Assembly: GCA_964539855.1 (NCBI GenBank)
Contig: CAZIJR010000003.1
Span: 1 to 30,492, forward strand
DNA length: 30,492 nucleotides
From: XYD1-FULL-39-28 sp964539855
Lineage (GTDB): Bacteria; Patescibacteriota; Minisyncoccia; Minisyncoccales; Staskawiczbacteraceae
Reading direction: 5' to 3'
Positions 1 through 8,596 of this stretch are shown here, one piece after another (the first letter of the stretch is position 1; the number at the start of each line of letters is the position of its first letter). A model generated the notes under the pieces. The model did no database searches. It was not told where the DNA came from and was given only the letters and a program-made list of their open reading frames with translations. The position numbers were made by a program, and so were the translations under genes.

Positions 1-2
1 GC

Positions 3-1076
3 GGAGACAGAGTCTGTGATAATAATGAAACCTGCAACAACTGCCCCACTGATTGTAAAGAATGCGCGACTCCTCCGCCACCTGTAATTCCACCTGTAAT
101 TCCAGGCATTATTTTTCCTTCCATTATCGATATTATAATAAAAATAGTAACTACCGGTGGCCTAATAATTATGGCAATTGCAACCGTAATGGCTCCGCCA
201 CTCTCCTTATCGGAATTATTTTTGCTTCCTATGAGGCTAATAGGGTTGTTGCTTATTGCTTTTGGCTGGAAAAAAAGAAACCCGCCTTGGGGAGTTGTTT
301 ATGATTCTGTAACAAAACAACCTTTAGATCCAGCTTACGTTACCTTAAAAGATTTGGAAGGAAAAGACGTTTCTTCTGCAATAACAGACCTTGATGGACG
401 CTACGGCTTTTTGGCTGAGCCCGGCTTTTATAAAATGATGGCCAGCAAAACAAATTATACGTTCCCCTCTCAAAAGCTTAACGGTAAAGTAGAAGATGAG
501 CTTTACGACAACTTGTATTTTGGCGCACAAACGGAAATAAAAAGAGATGAAGTAATAACCCGAAATATTCCAATGGATCCTATAAAATTTGACTGGAACG
601 AATATACCAAACAAAACAAAAGCTTAACAAAATTTTACACTCGCTGGGACTCATTTTTTAGAAAAATATCAGACTTTATCTATTTTATAGGGTTTATAGT
701 TGCCATAATAGCTTTTTTTGCATCACCTTACCCTTATAATACAATTATATTGGGATTATATATTTTTCTACTTGTATTGCGAATTATAGGAATAAAGCCC
801 AAACCATACGGGTCTGTGGCAGAGAAATTAACCAAAAATCCATTGGGCTTTGCTATATTAAGAATAATGGACCCAGCATCCGACAGAGAAATAAGCCACA
901 AAATAACCGACAAATACGGAAGATACTTTTGCCTTGTGCCAAAAGGTAAATATTATGTCAAAATTGAAAAGAAAAATAGCGACGCGTCTTATTCCTTGAT
1001 ATTTAAATCAGAGATTATTGATGCTTCAAAAAATGGTATAATTAAAGAGAATTTTAAAATTTTAAATGAAGCATAA
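3..1076 (+). CDS. Membrane protein with carboxypeptidase-regulatory-like domains (5' end outside window)
   Basis: The frame is open from the first bases of the window, so the ATG at 171 is internal and the true start lies upstream. Seen in order: a Cys-rich stretch (VCDNNETCNNCPTDC), a Pro-rich linker, a hydrophobic segment, then a beta-rich domain beginning GVVYDSVTKQPL with the DLDGRYGF signature of CarboxypepD_reg-like folds. Two more membrane helices follow around 670-790, and then a second similar domain (ITDKYGRYF). The family fold is usually extracellular and carbohydrate- or protein-binding; the exact role here is unknown. The stop overlaps the start of the histidine kinase by 11 bases, which suggests one transcript. 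It could be a sensor or scaffold partner of the kinase, but that is inference from position only. Confidence 0.75.
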   Translation, partial: GDRVCDNNETCNNCPTDCKECATPPPPVIPPVIPGIIFPSIIDIIIKIVTTGGLIIMAIATVMAPPLSLSELFLLPMRLIGLLLIAFGWKKRNPPWGVVYDSVTKQPLDPAYVTLKDLEGKDVSSAITDLDGRYGFLAEPGFYKMMASKTNYTFPSQKLNGKVEDELYDNLYFGAQTEIKRDEVITRNIPMDPIKFDWNEYTKQNKSLTKFYTRWDSFFRKISDFIYFIGFIVAIIAFFASPYPYNTIILGLYIFLLVLRIIGIKPKPYGSVAEKLTKNPLGFAILRIMDPASDREISHKITDKYGRYFCLVPKGKYYVKIEKKNSDASYSLIFKSEIIDASKNGIIKENFKILNEA

Positions 1077-1923
1077 AATTATATTTTTGGTCAGCGCATT
1101 TTTATTTATTTCCATTGTTCTTGAGCCGTGGATTATTTTGATTTTTCAACCAGTTACAATTTACCTTTTTAACATTTTGGCTTTGCTTGTTTTTATTCTA
1201 ATTGTAACCTCGCTGATTCAAAAAAATAAGGAGGAAAGAAACAAAAAAGAGGTTATCTCATTGATTGCACACCAGCTGTCCGCCCCTCTGTCCAGCATAA
1301 AATGGACGCTTGAGATGATACTAAATAATGACTTCGGTAAAATTACAGAAGAACAGGGTGAAATCTTTAAAGTAACCCGTAAAAAAAATGACCATTTAAT
1401 TTATTTGGTTGAAAACCTATTAGATACGGCCAGAATTGAAAACGGAAAATATATTTTAAATGAGAATCCTTCAAATATAAAGAATATTATCGCGTCTACC
1501 ATAGATTTTTACCAAGACGAAATTAACAAGAAAAAAATAAATTTTAAATTTGATGAACCTGAAAATGAACTGCCCAAAATACGCGTAGACAAACAAAAAA
1601 TAGAATTAGCGGTTCAAAATCTTCTTGATAATGCCATAAAATACACTCCTGTCGGTGGGAATATAACTGTTTCATTAAAAAGGCACTGTAAAAATTTAGA
1701 ATTTAAAATTCAAGATTCCGGTATTGGGATAGAAAAAAGACAAGAGAAAAAAGTATTTAATAAATTTTTTCGAGGAAGCAATGCAATAAAAAAAGATCCC
1801 ATGGGCCATGGGCTAGGGCTATTCTTTGTCAAAAACATTATTGAAGCCCATAAAGGTCATGTTTGGCTTGAATCAAAGGAAAACGAAGGAACATCATTTT
1901 ACTTTACATTACCCATCAGATAA
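1066..1923 (+). CDS. Membrane sensor histidine kinase
   Basis: 285 residues. Two N-terminal hydrophobic segments (about 5-20 and 25-50) with almost no loop between them leave no room for an extracellular sensor domain. A HisKA domain follows with the H box AHQLSAPLSSIKW (phosphoacceptor His69). Then comes a HATPase domain with the N box QNLLDNAIKYTP (about 184-195), G1 box DSGIGI (217-222), F box FNKFFRG and G2 box GHGLGL (247-252). All catalytic motifs are present, so it should be active. It overlaps the upstream membrane protein by 11 bases, and that protein may provide the sensing part. The likely partner is the receiver protein 26 bases downstream. No Shine-Dalgarno sequence is visible before the ATG. 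Confidence 0.93.
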   Translation: MKHKIIFLVSAFLFISIVLEPWIILIFQPVTIYLFNILALLVFILIVTSLIQKNKEERNKKEVISLIAHQLSAPLSSIKWTLEMILNNDFGKITEEQGEIFKVTRKKNDHLIYLVENLLDTARIENGKYILNENPSNIKNIIASTIDFYQDEINKKKINFKFDEPENELPKIRVDKQKIELAVQNLLDNAIKYTPVGGNITVSLKRHCKNLEFKIQDSGIGIEKRQEKKVFNKFFRGSNAIKKDPMGHGLGLFFVKNIIEAHKGHVWLESKENEGTSFYFTLPIR

Positions 1924-1931
1924 CATATAAT
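1903..1931 (+). promoter_or_regulatory. Sigma70-type promoter for the response regulator
   Basis: TTTACA (1903-1908), a 17-base spacer and TATAAT (1926-1931) match the consensus in 11 of 12 positions. The element lies in the last codons of the histidine kinase. The predicted start near 1938 leaves a leader of about 12 bases before the ATG at 1950. It would let the receiver protein be made in excess of the kinase. Confidence 0.6.
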
Positions 1932-1949
1932 ATAATAAATAAAAAAATT

Positions 1950-2345
1950 ATGAAAAATATTTTAATTGTAGAAGATGATTCTTTTTTACGAGATTTAATA
2001 AGCAAAAAACTTTCCTCGGCTGGCTTTAGCATATCAGAGGCAGTTGATGGCGAAAGCGCTATTGTAAAAATAAAGGAAGCTAAGCCAGATTTAGTTTTAT
2101 TAGATCTTTTATTGCCCACCATGGATGGATTTGAAGTTTTATCCAAGATTAAAGAGGACACAATAACCTCTGCTATTCCTGTAATTATCCTTTCTAACCT
2201 GGGACAAAAAGAAGAAGTAGATAAGGGCATTAGCATGGGTGCCACCGACTATTTAATAAAAGCTCAATTTACTCCAGAAGAAATCGTAGCTAAGGTAAAA
2301 GAGATTTTTGAAAAAAAGGCTAACCCTGTACCCGAAAAAAAATAA
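1950..2345 (+). CDS. Single-domain response regulator (CheY-like receiver)
   Basis: 131 residues, all receiver domain. The acidic pocket is VEDD (8-10), the phosphoacceptor Asp52 lies in LLDLLLPTMDG, Ser82 in IILSN is the switch residue, and Lys104 lies in DYLIKAQF. There is no output domain, only a short Lys/Pro/Glu tail after helix 5, so it must act by protein contact or as a phosphate relay. It sits directly after the histidine kinase and has its own promoter. A terminator follows the stop within 10 bases. Confidence 0.92.
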   Translation: MKNILIVEDDSFLRDLISKKLSSAGFSISEAVDGESAIVKIKEAKPDLVLLDLLLPTMDGFEVLSKIKEDTITSAIPVIILSNLGQKEEVDKGISMGATDYLIKAQFTPEEIVAKVKEIFEKKANPVPEKK

Positions 2346-2354
2346 TAAAAAACT

Positions 2355-2385
2355 AAAAAAGCCCCGCATTGTGTCGGGGCTTTTT
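2355..2385. terminator. Bidirectional intrinsic terminator
   Basis: The stem GCCCCG/CGGGGC (2361-2366 and 2375-2380) has an 8-base loop and is flanked by A6 and T5, so it can end transcription from either side. It separates the + strand two-component genes from the convergent ligase/TPR gene. Confidence 0.85.
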
Positions 2386-2395
2386 AATATATTGG

Positions 2396-4741
2396 TTACT
2401 TGCCTATGTTTTCAGGAGAATCTTCTTCCACAGGAACCTGAAGAGGATCATCCTGACTTATTCCTGCAAGTGGATTTTTCCCTGATTTCAGATTATCTAA
2501 AATAATTTTTATTTCCTCGCTACCAGGGTTTGAATCAAGAACTTTTTGAAAGCTGGATATGGCATTATCGTTCTGCCCCAGCTTATAATGCGTAAGGCCA
2601 AGAAAGTACAAGGCATTAGCATAATTAGGAGATAGGTTCACGGCTGCCTCAAGATTTGTTTTGGCTTTGCTAAAATTACCTTCTTGATAATATACCAGCC
2701 CTATTTGGAATAAAAGACCTACATCATTAGGAGACGCCTTTTTTGCTTCTTCTAAAGCCTGTATTTCCTGGTCTATTTTTCCCTGCGCCTGATAAACCAT
2801 GGCTATTTGGAATCTCGCTGGAGCATAATCTGATTTTAACTCAATGGCATTATCCAGTTGTTTTTTTGCATTATCCAAATCTTCATTTTTTTTGTTTGCA
2901 TCATTTTTGTCAACAATAAGCGCTTTTTGCATATAAACCTTGGCTTGCTCCGTTAAGTGGTAAGGATTGATTGGGTCTAGGACAATGGCGCTGTCGTACG
3001 ATTTTAGGGCCCAATCTTCTGCTTCTGGCACTATACCAATTAAACTTTGGTAAACATAACCCCGCGCAGACCAATCGCTTGCGTTATTTGGATTAACGTC
3101 AGTAGCCATTTTAGCGGCGTTGATTGAATTATTTATTAGCATCTGCGCTATCTGGGTTTTATCTTCATCAGATAAACTTTGATCGTTAAACACACTTGAA
3201 AGCTTTAATAAATAAGCTTGAGACAACTGGATAAGATAAATATCTGCTTTGGGATTTAGATTTACAGCCTTTTCAAGATTATTTAAGCCATTGTCCAACT
3301 GCCCAGCAGAAATTGCCGAGACGCCATTCGCGTATCTTATCTCCGCTATATACCTTTGACCATTTAAAAGAATAAGGCCTAACCCAAAAATAAAAATTAA
3401 AGTTGAAGCAAATGTCACTCCCAAGGTTAAAAGAGAAGATGGATTCAATGCATACTCTTTTCTCTCTTCATTAATCAGCCCTATAAAACCAGCTATTAAG
3501 AAAAAATAGATGAATTCGAGGGTAAGATTGGAGCTGTAAAAGAAAAATCCAGTTGTTTCAACAACAAAAGCTATTAAAATTCCTACTGTAATTATATATC
3601 TGTAGTCCCCTTCTACTTCGCCGTTTTTGTTATTTTCACCAAATAAAAATCTCACAGAGTAAAATAACACTGCCCCAATTAATGCCAAAAATCCGACGAG
3701 TCCCAATACTCCGGTTGTTGCTATTAAAGTAGTAATTTTTGATCCTGCTCTGTCAAATTTTACATTCCACAATACTCCCTGATTAGACTCAACATTCCTA
3801 AGCCTAGAAAAATCATAAACAAAAGTTCCCTGCCCCGATCCTAAAATTGGCATTTCCTTTAAGGTTTTTGTAGCAACATCAAGCCCGGCCGACTGATTCA
3901 AGTTAACCTCCGTGGCTCTCGCAGGTACAGAAATTTGCGGTTTTAAAACCAAGAAAAACAAGGCTATTACCAAGAAAAATATTGGGAGCCCTAGCCATCT
4001 TAAATCAAACAGGTTTTTTTTAAGCATTCCAAAGATTATTACCAAACCACAACTTAATAAAACCAACCACCAAACAGCTGTATAATTTACCAAAACCAGG
4101 CAGATAATACTCAAAACTAGGCCCACCCCAAAAACCATCTTTAACCATTTTTTACTAAAAATTTCCAAAAGTAAAAATAACGGAAGTAATATTGCCACAA
4201 AAACTCCAAAACTCCCCACAAGCCCTATTGTATTAAATGAAGTGTTTTTTGCTGTGATAAGTGGGATAAAAAGCCCAAAAAGCTGGAGTGTTCCAATTGC
4301 AATGGCCACTATGGATGACACTGCCAAGATAATAAACGAAGTAAAAATCTGTTTTTTTGAAAATACATTGCTGACTAAAAAATAAACCAAAGCCAGGCTA
4401 AGAAGTGTTAAAAAACTTTCGTAGGTTACTCCTGGCCACCCCCAAAAACTTCCGTATTTATTCAAAGAAAAAATTGTTGCCAGCAAGCCAACAATGGTTA
4501 AAACTAGCACCGCAATATAGGTTTTGTTGGGATTAAAACTTAGTTTTCCTGCAACCAGAGCCTTAATTGTCCATGCAAATAGCGCAATAAAGGAAAGCAA
4601 AACTAAAAGTGTCTGCTTATTAAAATCTAGCGTATCAGATGTCCAAGGTAAAAATAAAAGAGGCGTTAAAAATACCAGTGTATAAATACTATATTTTATA
4701 ACCGTATTACAAATATTTACTATAGCTGAAGGTCCTTTCAT
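2396..4741 (-). CDS. O-antigen ligase/Wzy-like membrane protein with C-terminal TPR domain
   Basis: 781 residues. Residues 1 to about 450 form a polytopic membrane region of roughly 12 or more helices, with a long polar loop around 270-335 (SAGLDVATKTL...LGSGQGTF), typical of the O-antigen ligase/polymerase superfamily (Wzy_C). The C-terminal 300 residues are tetratricopeptide repeats, with clear units near 650-760 (GLVYYQEGNFSKAKTNLEAA, GLTHYKLGQNDNAISSFQK). The family joins glycans to lipid, protein or a growing polymer on the outer face of the membrane; the TPR part may dock partners. It is the only ligase/polymerase-like gene here and probably serves the glycan locus at 12.5-27.4 kb. The ATG has no visible Shine-Dalgarno sequence; 35 bases separate it from the end of the S74 -1 frame extension. 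Confidence 0.88.
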   Translation of the reverse strand: MKGPSAIVNICNTVIKYSIYTLVFLTPLLFLPWTSDTLDFNKQTLLVLLSFIALFAWTIKALVAGKLSFNPNKTYIAVLVLTIVGLLATIFSLNKYGSFWGWPGVTYESFLTLLSLALVYFLVSNVFSKKQIFTSFIILAVSSIVAIAIGTLQLFGLFIPLITAKNTSFNTIGLVGSFGVFVAILLPLFLLLEIFSKKWLKMVFGVGLVLSIICLVLVNYTAVWWLVLLSCGLVIIFGMLKKNLFDLRWLGLPIFFLVIALFFLVLKPQISVPARATEVNLNQSAGLDVATKTLKEMPILGSGQGTFVYDFSRLRNVESNQGVLWNVKFDRAGSKITTLIATTGVLGLVGFLALIGAVLFYSVRFLFGENNKNGEVEGDYRYIITVGILIAFVVETTGFFFYSSNLTLEFIYFFLIAGFIGLINEERKEYALNPSSLLTLGVTFASTLIFIFGLGLILLNGQRYIAEIRYANGVSAISAGQLDNGLNNLEKAVNLNPKADIYLIQLSQAYLLKLSSVFNDQSLSDEDKTQIAQMLINNSINAAKMATDVNPNNASDWSARGYVYQSLIGIVPEAEDWALKSYDSAIVLDPINPYHLTEQAKVYMQKALIVDKNDANKKNEDLDNAKKQLDNAIELKSDYAPARFQIAMVYQAQGKIDQEIQALEEAKKASPNDVGLLFQIGLVYYQEGNFSKAKTNLEAAVNLSPNYANALYFLGLTHYKLGQNDNAISSFQKVLDSNPGSEEIKIILDNLKSGKNPLAGISQDDPLQVPVEEDSPENIGK

Positions 4742-4776
4742 AATAAATAAGATTAAATTTAATTTATATTATTTGG

Positions 4777-4962
4777 TTATTTCCCTATAATTTTTTTAAC
4801 AAAATTCATCAAATTATCTATCTCGCCTGAAACACCATCTGTTTGATTTCTTATCAAAGATGGTGTTTTTCTTTTTAAGCTATCTTCTATTGAACTGTTT
4901 AGGTCTTGGAAACCATTTAATACCCCCGCAGAAAAACTTTTTACGATACTTAAAGAATATAT
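4777..4962 (-). other. -1 frame continuation of the S74 surface protein (61 codons)
   Basis: After the S74 frame stops at 4950-4952, the -1 frame is open without a stop from the A7 run (4962-4968) to a TAA at 4777-4779. The run reads AC[A AAA AAA]T, placing a slippery-type heptamer exactly in the zero frame. The 61 residues begin IYSLSIVKSF and end MNFVKKIIGK, an amphipathic, protein-like composition. In DNA this AT-rich such an open stretch is unlikely by chance. A single added A would join it to the main frame. Whether this is programmed frameshifting, transcript slippage, a true mutation or a consensus error cannot be told from sequence. Confidence 0.55.
4830..4868. repeat. Long inverted repeat, possible + strand terminator
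   Basis: AAACACCATC pairs with GATGGTGTTT, and inside that TTTGAT pairs with ATCAAA around a TTCTT loop, with a two-base bulge. On the + strand it is followed by TTTTTCTTTTT, as in an intrinsic terminator, although no + strand gene ends here. It lies inside the -1 frame extension of the S74 gene. Confidence 0.5.
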
Positions 4963-7900
4963 TTTTTTGTTACCAAGTCAATCAACCATCTCATAAAATC
5001 TGAAGCTCCGTTAAGCAATCCTGATGTTGCCTCTTGGATTATTTCCACAACTGGTGGAATAATTTGTTCTATGGAAGTTTCTGCCGGAGCTTCTTCTACG
5101 GGTGGCGCTTCTTCAACTGGAACTTCATCTACCGGAGCTTCTTCTACTGTTTCCTCTGCTTGGAGCTCGGTTTCTACGGGCTCAGCTTGGGGCGACTCTT
5201 CTATAACAGGCTCACTTTCATCTGGAACTGAAGGTGTTGGCAAGACTGATTCAAGCTGGTCTTTTACTTCCTGAGCAGCTTTCCCAGCCGCCTTTTCTGC
5301 CTTGTCTGCGGCTTTTTCCACTGTTTTAACTGTCTGTTGAGCCTGCTGAACAACCTGTGAAGCTTGCTCAACAATTTGTTTTGTTTGCTCTGCAATGGTT
5401 TCTTCTGGACCAGCTGGCATCTCTTCATCCAATTGATTATCAATTACAGACACTTCTCCTATAGCGCTACAATCCCCTTTCATCCGCTTCCACTCGCCGT
5501 TTTCTATCCATGTGCAATAAATTTCTCCGGTAACCGAATCCACCATTTCTATTTGGTTTATTCTAACTGTTTTAACTGCAAGTGTATTTACTGCTAAATC
5601 TTTTATGGACACCAAACCGTTTTGTATTGCGACCCCTGTATCGTTCAGTAAATTTTGCACCAACTGAGTTAAAGAATTTGAGGCTTTTGCGCCATCCAAA
5701 GCCCCGTTTCCGTAAGTTCCTCCTGAATTAATACCTGCAATTAGTTTTAAGGCATCTATATCACTTTGATGCTGTTTTAAAATTTCTGTATTATATAAAG
5801 TTATTCTGTCATATTTGATAGCATTTGGATTACCTTTATTATCATAAAGCACAAGGTCGGATAAGCCTAATGCATCAAAATCTTCAGCAATATAACCTAT
5901 ATCAGACTGATTGCTTCCATTATATTTAAAAATTTTCGGTTGCACCTGTAAAATATCTTTCCAATATCCGGCAAAAATTTGTATATCATGTTTAAATCTT
6001 AACGAGGAAGATGTCACATATAATTTTCCTGTTCCGCTATCAATAGTCACGGTTCCTGCGTTACCGGTACCAGCAGGAAGACTGGATAAGTTTACTGTTG
6101 CTGCATTTATGGTTAGACTTTGACTGGCCGTTGTAGCATCAAAAACTCCATAAACAAGGGCTTTTGTCCTGGCATCTGCTTCGGATGCCCTTTTTTGATT
6201 GTCTATAAATAGCTTATTAGACCCTGTTTCGTAATATCCTGCTTGGTATCCCAAAAATACATTTGCCACACCTGTGGTATTTGTGTATCCTGCTTCTTCT
6301 CCAATAAAAACATCATTACTACCTGTTGTGGTGCCATAACCTGCCTTATACCCAATAAACTGGTTTCCATAGCCAGTTGTAAGGGACAGGCCTGTCTGAT
6401 ATCCTGCAAGTATATTTTTTGTTCCAGTCAGCGTAAAATTCCCCGATTGACCTAAAAATAAATTTTCCGTACCAGTAGACCCCTTGTTAGCTAAAATTCT
6501 CATTGCATTCATATTTAAGGCGACATTGGTTGTATCATAAGCAAAATTGGCATTAGCTCCAAAAGATCCTCCATTATAATATTGAATTTGATAGTTTGCG
6601 CCAGCTGGAGTTCCTCCACTGGCTGTTGCCCATGTTGTTACACCTGATCCGTTGGTTTGCAGAAACTGGCTGGCATCACCGTCATTTGCCGGTAAAGTCA
6701 TTGTCCAAGTTCCTGCNNNNNNNNNNNNNNNNNNNNNNNNNNNNNNNNNNNNNNNNNNNNNNNNNNNNNNNNNNNNNNNNNNNNNNNNNNNNNNNNNNNN
6801 NNNNNNNNNNNNNNNNGAAACTGGCTGGCATCACCGTCATTTGCCGGTAAAGTCATTGTCCAAGTTCCTGCCTCATCAGCTGTGGTAATATCTACGGTGC
6901 CTGAAGTAGTTCCGTTAAAAGATATTTTTCCCGTAGTACCAGAGGCTACTCCTAAAGCTAAAGTTCCTGTCCATGTGATACCTGTTACGCCGGTTCCTGA
7001 TGCAATTGCTACAGTATTGGCTGATGTTTCAAAATCTATGGTTAAATTTTCATTATTAGTATTCCCCACACCAGCTAAAGTTAAAACTCCGGCGGCTCCA
7101 GTAATAGAAGCTCCTGCACCGGAGGTATCGGCATTAAATTCCGAAGCAGATAAGGTTGTTCCGTCAAAGGTTAAATTAGCCGAATCAGTCAATGTACCAG
7201 GACTTCCCGTAGCATAAGGGACTCTGCCTGCAGTTAATGAGCCTGACTGGTAATCTGTCCCAGCCACGGCTGCTGAGATAGCCCCAGCTCCATTTGCTTT
7301 AACTATCCCAGTAATCGCTCCTACAATAGGATCTGATTCTGCGGTTAGATATGTATTAATATCTGTGGAAATGGTTCCATCTGATGCCATTTTGATAAAT
7401 GCGGCAGAAGCTGGGTTTGCCAGGCCTGCGAGGTTGGTAAGATTTGTGGCAAGGGGCTGGAATGTGCTGTCTGTTACTTTTAATCCGGAGGCGGAGCTGG
7501 TTAATGTGGCGCCGTCTAATTTCACTGTATAAAGATTGCTAGAGCCTGTCCAGGTTGACAAGGCTGTGTTTTCCACACTACCCAGGCCTACATCTGAGGC
7601 TGTTGGGGTAGAATATGCGTATGTTCCTGCTCCATTGTTGTGCAACCAGCCTGTGCCATCTGTGACGGTGGTTCCCCAAGAGGCTCCGCTGGTAACTATT
7701 GCAATTCCTGTGCCTGTAGGGTAAGTCATACCAGCTCCTGCTACTCCCCAGGTTACTGTTCCAGAACCATTAGTTGTTAAAATCTGGCCATTTGTGCCGT
7801 CTGCTATTGGGAATGTGTATTCTGTTCCTACGGCTATTGTCCCTCCCGTGATTGTGCCTGTGGTGGTAAAGTCTCCAGTTCCTGAAAAATCATTTGTTGT

Positions 7901-8449
7901 AAAAGAATATTGAGCTGGAGAAACAACAGAACAATTTGCATCACCAGCCGAGCAATTTGGGTCCAGTGTTTCTCCAAAATCATACTTACTTACTGGTGGA
8001 ACAGCAAAGACAAAAAGAAAAGCAGAAAAAATCCCTCCCATCACAAGCCCTGCTAAAATAGAAAATAAAATTGGCTTAGAAATAATCTTTTTCTTATTTT
8101 TTTTGGGATTTTGTTCTAAGGGCTGAATTTGTTGAAGCTGAGATTGGGGCTGAAAATCTAAAGAGGCAAATTGCGCAATATTATTTTCAGAGTTTCTAAT
8201 AGGACGCGGAACTGGTATTTCTTGCAAAAAATACTGGCTTTGGCTTTGTTTTACAGATTGCCGAATTTGGCTGGCCAAAATCGTATTTTTAGATTCTTCA
8301 GTTAAATTTATTTTATAAACATCCTTAGGTTCTTCTGGTTTAAATCCATTACTAAGGTCAACAAAACTTACCACAGCTCTTTTTCTGTTTTTTATTACTT
8401 TTTTTAGCGTAGCTTTCTTTTTATTTTTTGCCTGCTTTTTTAGAGGCAT
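4950..8449 (-). CDS. Membrane-anchored surface fibre protein with S74 intramolecular chaperone domain
   Basis: After collapsing the false gap this is one 1114-residue protein. Residues 1-125 are basic and cytoplasmic, with one membrane helix at about 126-150. The motif GETLDPNCSAGDANC (159-173), common in Patescibacteria surface proteins, is followed by Thr/Gly/Ala-rich beta repeats (TNGSGTVTWG and similar). A head region at about 611-696 carries repeats of the GYxAG...TTGxxNxFIG type. The Peptidase_S74 domain starts at SSLRFKHDI with the presumed Ser763-Lys768 dyad and includes IGYIAEDFDALGL. This family folds trimeric fibres and cleaves itself off. After it come a conserved EIYCTWIENGEW motif, a coiled coil (966-1016), an acidic Pro/Glu tail and a final hydrophobic patch. 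Likely a trimeric adhesin or fibre. No phage genes lie nearby. A -1 frame extension would give 1172 residues. Confidence 0.85.
6662..6871. other. False scaffold gap: 100 N between identical 55-base flanks
   Basis: Bases 6662-6716 are repeated exactly at 6817-6871, and 6717-6816 are N. The two halves of the S74 gene are in one frame once 155 bases are removed, and the residues TMTLPANDGDASQF appear on both sides. The pattern fits two contigs sharing a k-mer-length end that was not merged. Confidence 0.93.
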
Positions 8450-8503
8450 TTTTTATACACAATAAACTGCCAGAATATTTTTCTGATACTATTAATTCTT
8501 TAT

Positions 8504-8551
8504 TTATTTTATCACAAAAACTCATTGTCAACACCTGTGAATAACTTAAAA
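8504..8551 (-). promoter_or_regulatory. Promoter region of the S74 gene, shared with the DNRLRE gene
   Basis: On the - strand it reads TTTTAAGTTATTCACAGG (8551-8534), then TTGACA (8531-8526), then TAAAATAAAT from 8511. The 18-base block and the TAAAATAAAT box recur at nearly the same spacing before the other surface gene. The TTGACA to TAAAAT spacer is only 14, so which hexamers are used is unclear. The leader would be about 50 bases and contains a small hairpin (CAGAA/TTCTG). Confidence 0.5.
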
Positions 8552-8573
8552 CCGTCGCATTTTGTGCGACGGT
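8551..8573 (-). terminator. Hairpin terminator after the DNRLRE/DUF1566 gene
   Basis: A perfect 9-bp stem ACCGTCGCA/TGCGACGGT with a 5-base loop sits 24 bases past the stop at 8597. On the - strand it is followed by only a short T stretch (TTTAAG), so termination may be partial and some read-through into the S74 gene is possible. Confidence 0.65.
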
Positions 8574-8596
8574 CAAATTTCTAATTTAAAAACAAT

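Noticed and set aside
171..1076. ATG at 171 as the start of the first gene
   Set aside because: The same frame is open to the window edge and encodes a Cys-rich and Pro-rich segment upstream, so the gene is cut by the window, not started here.
5034..7724. Several + strand open frames of 60-110 codons opposite the S74 gene
   Set aside because: Low-complexity translations that mirror the repeats of the - strand gene; no recognisable domains and no start signals.
4950..8449. Prophage or phage tail fibre gene
   Set aside because: The S74 domain occurs in phage fibres, but there is no capsid, tail, terminase, integrase or lysis gene, and the protein has its own membrane anchor and Patescibacteria-type motifs.
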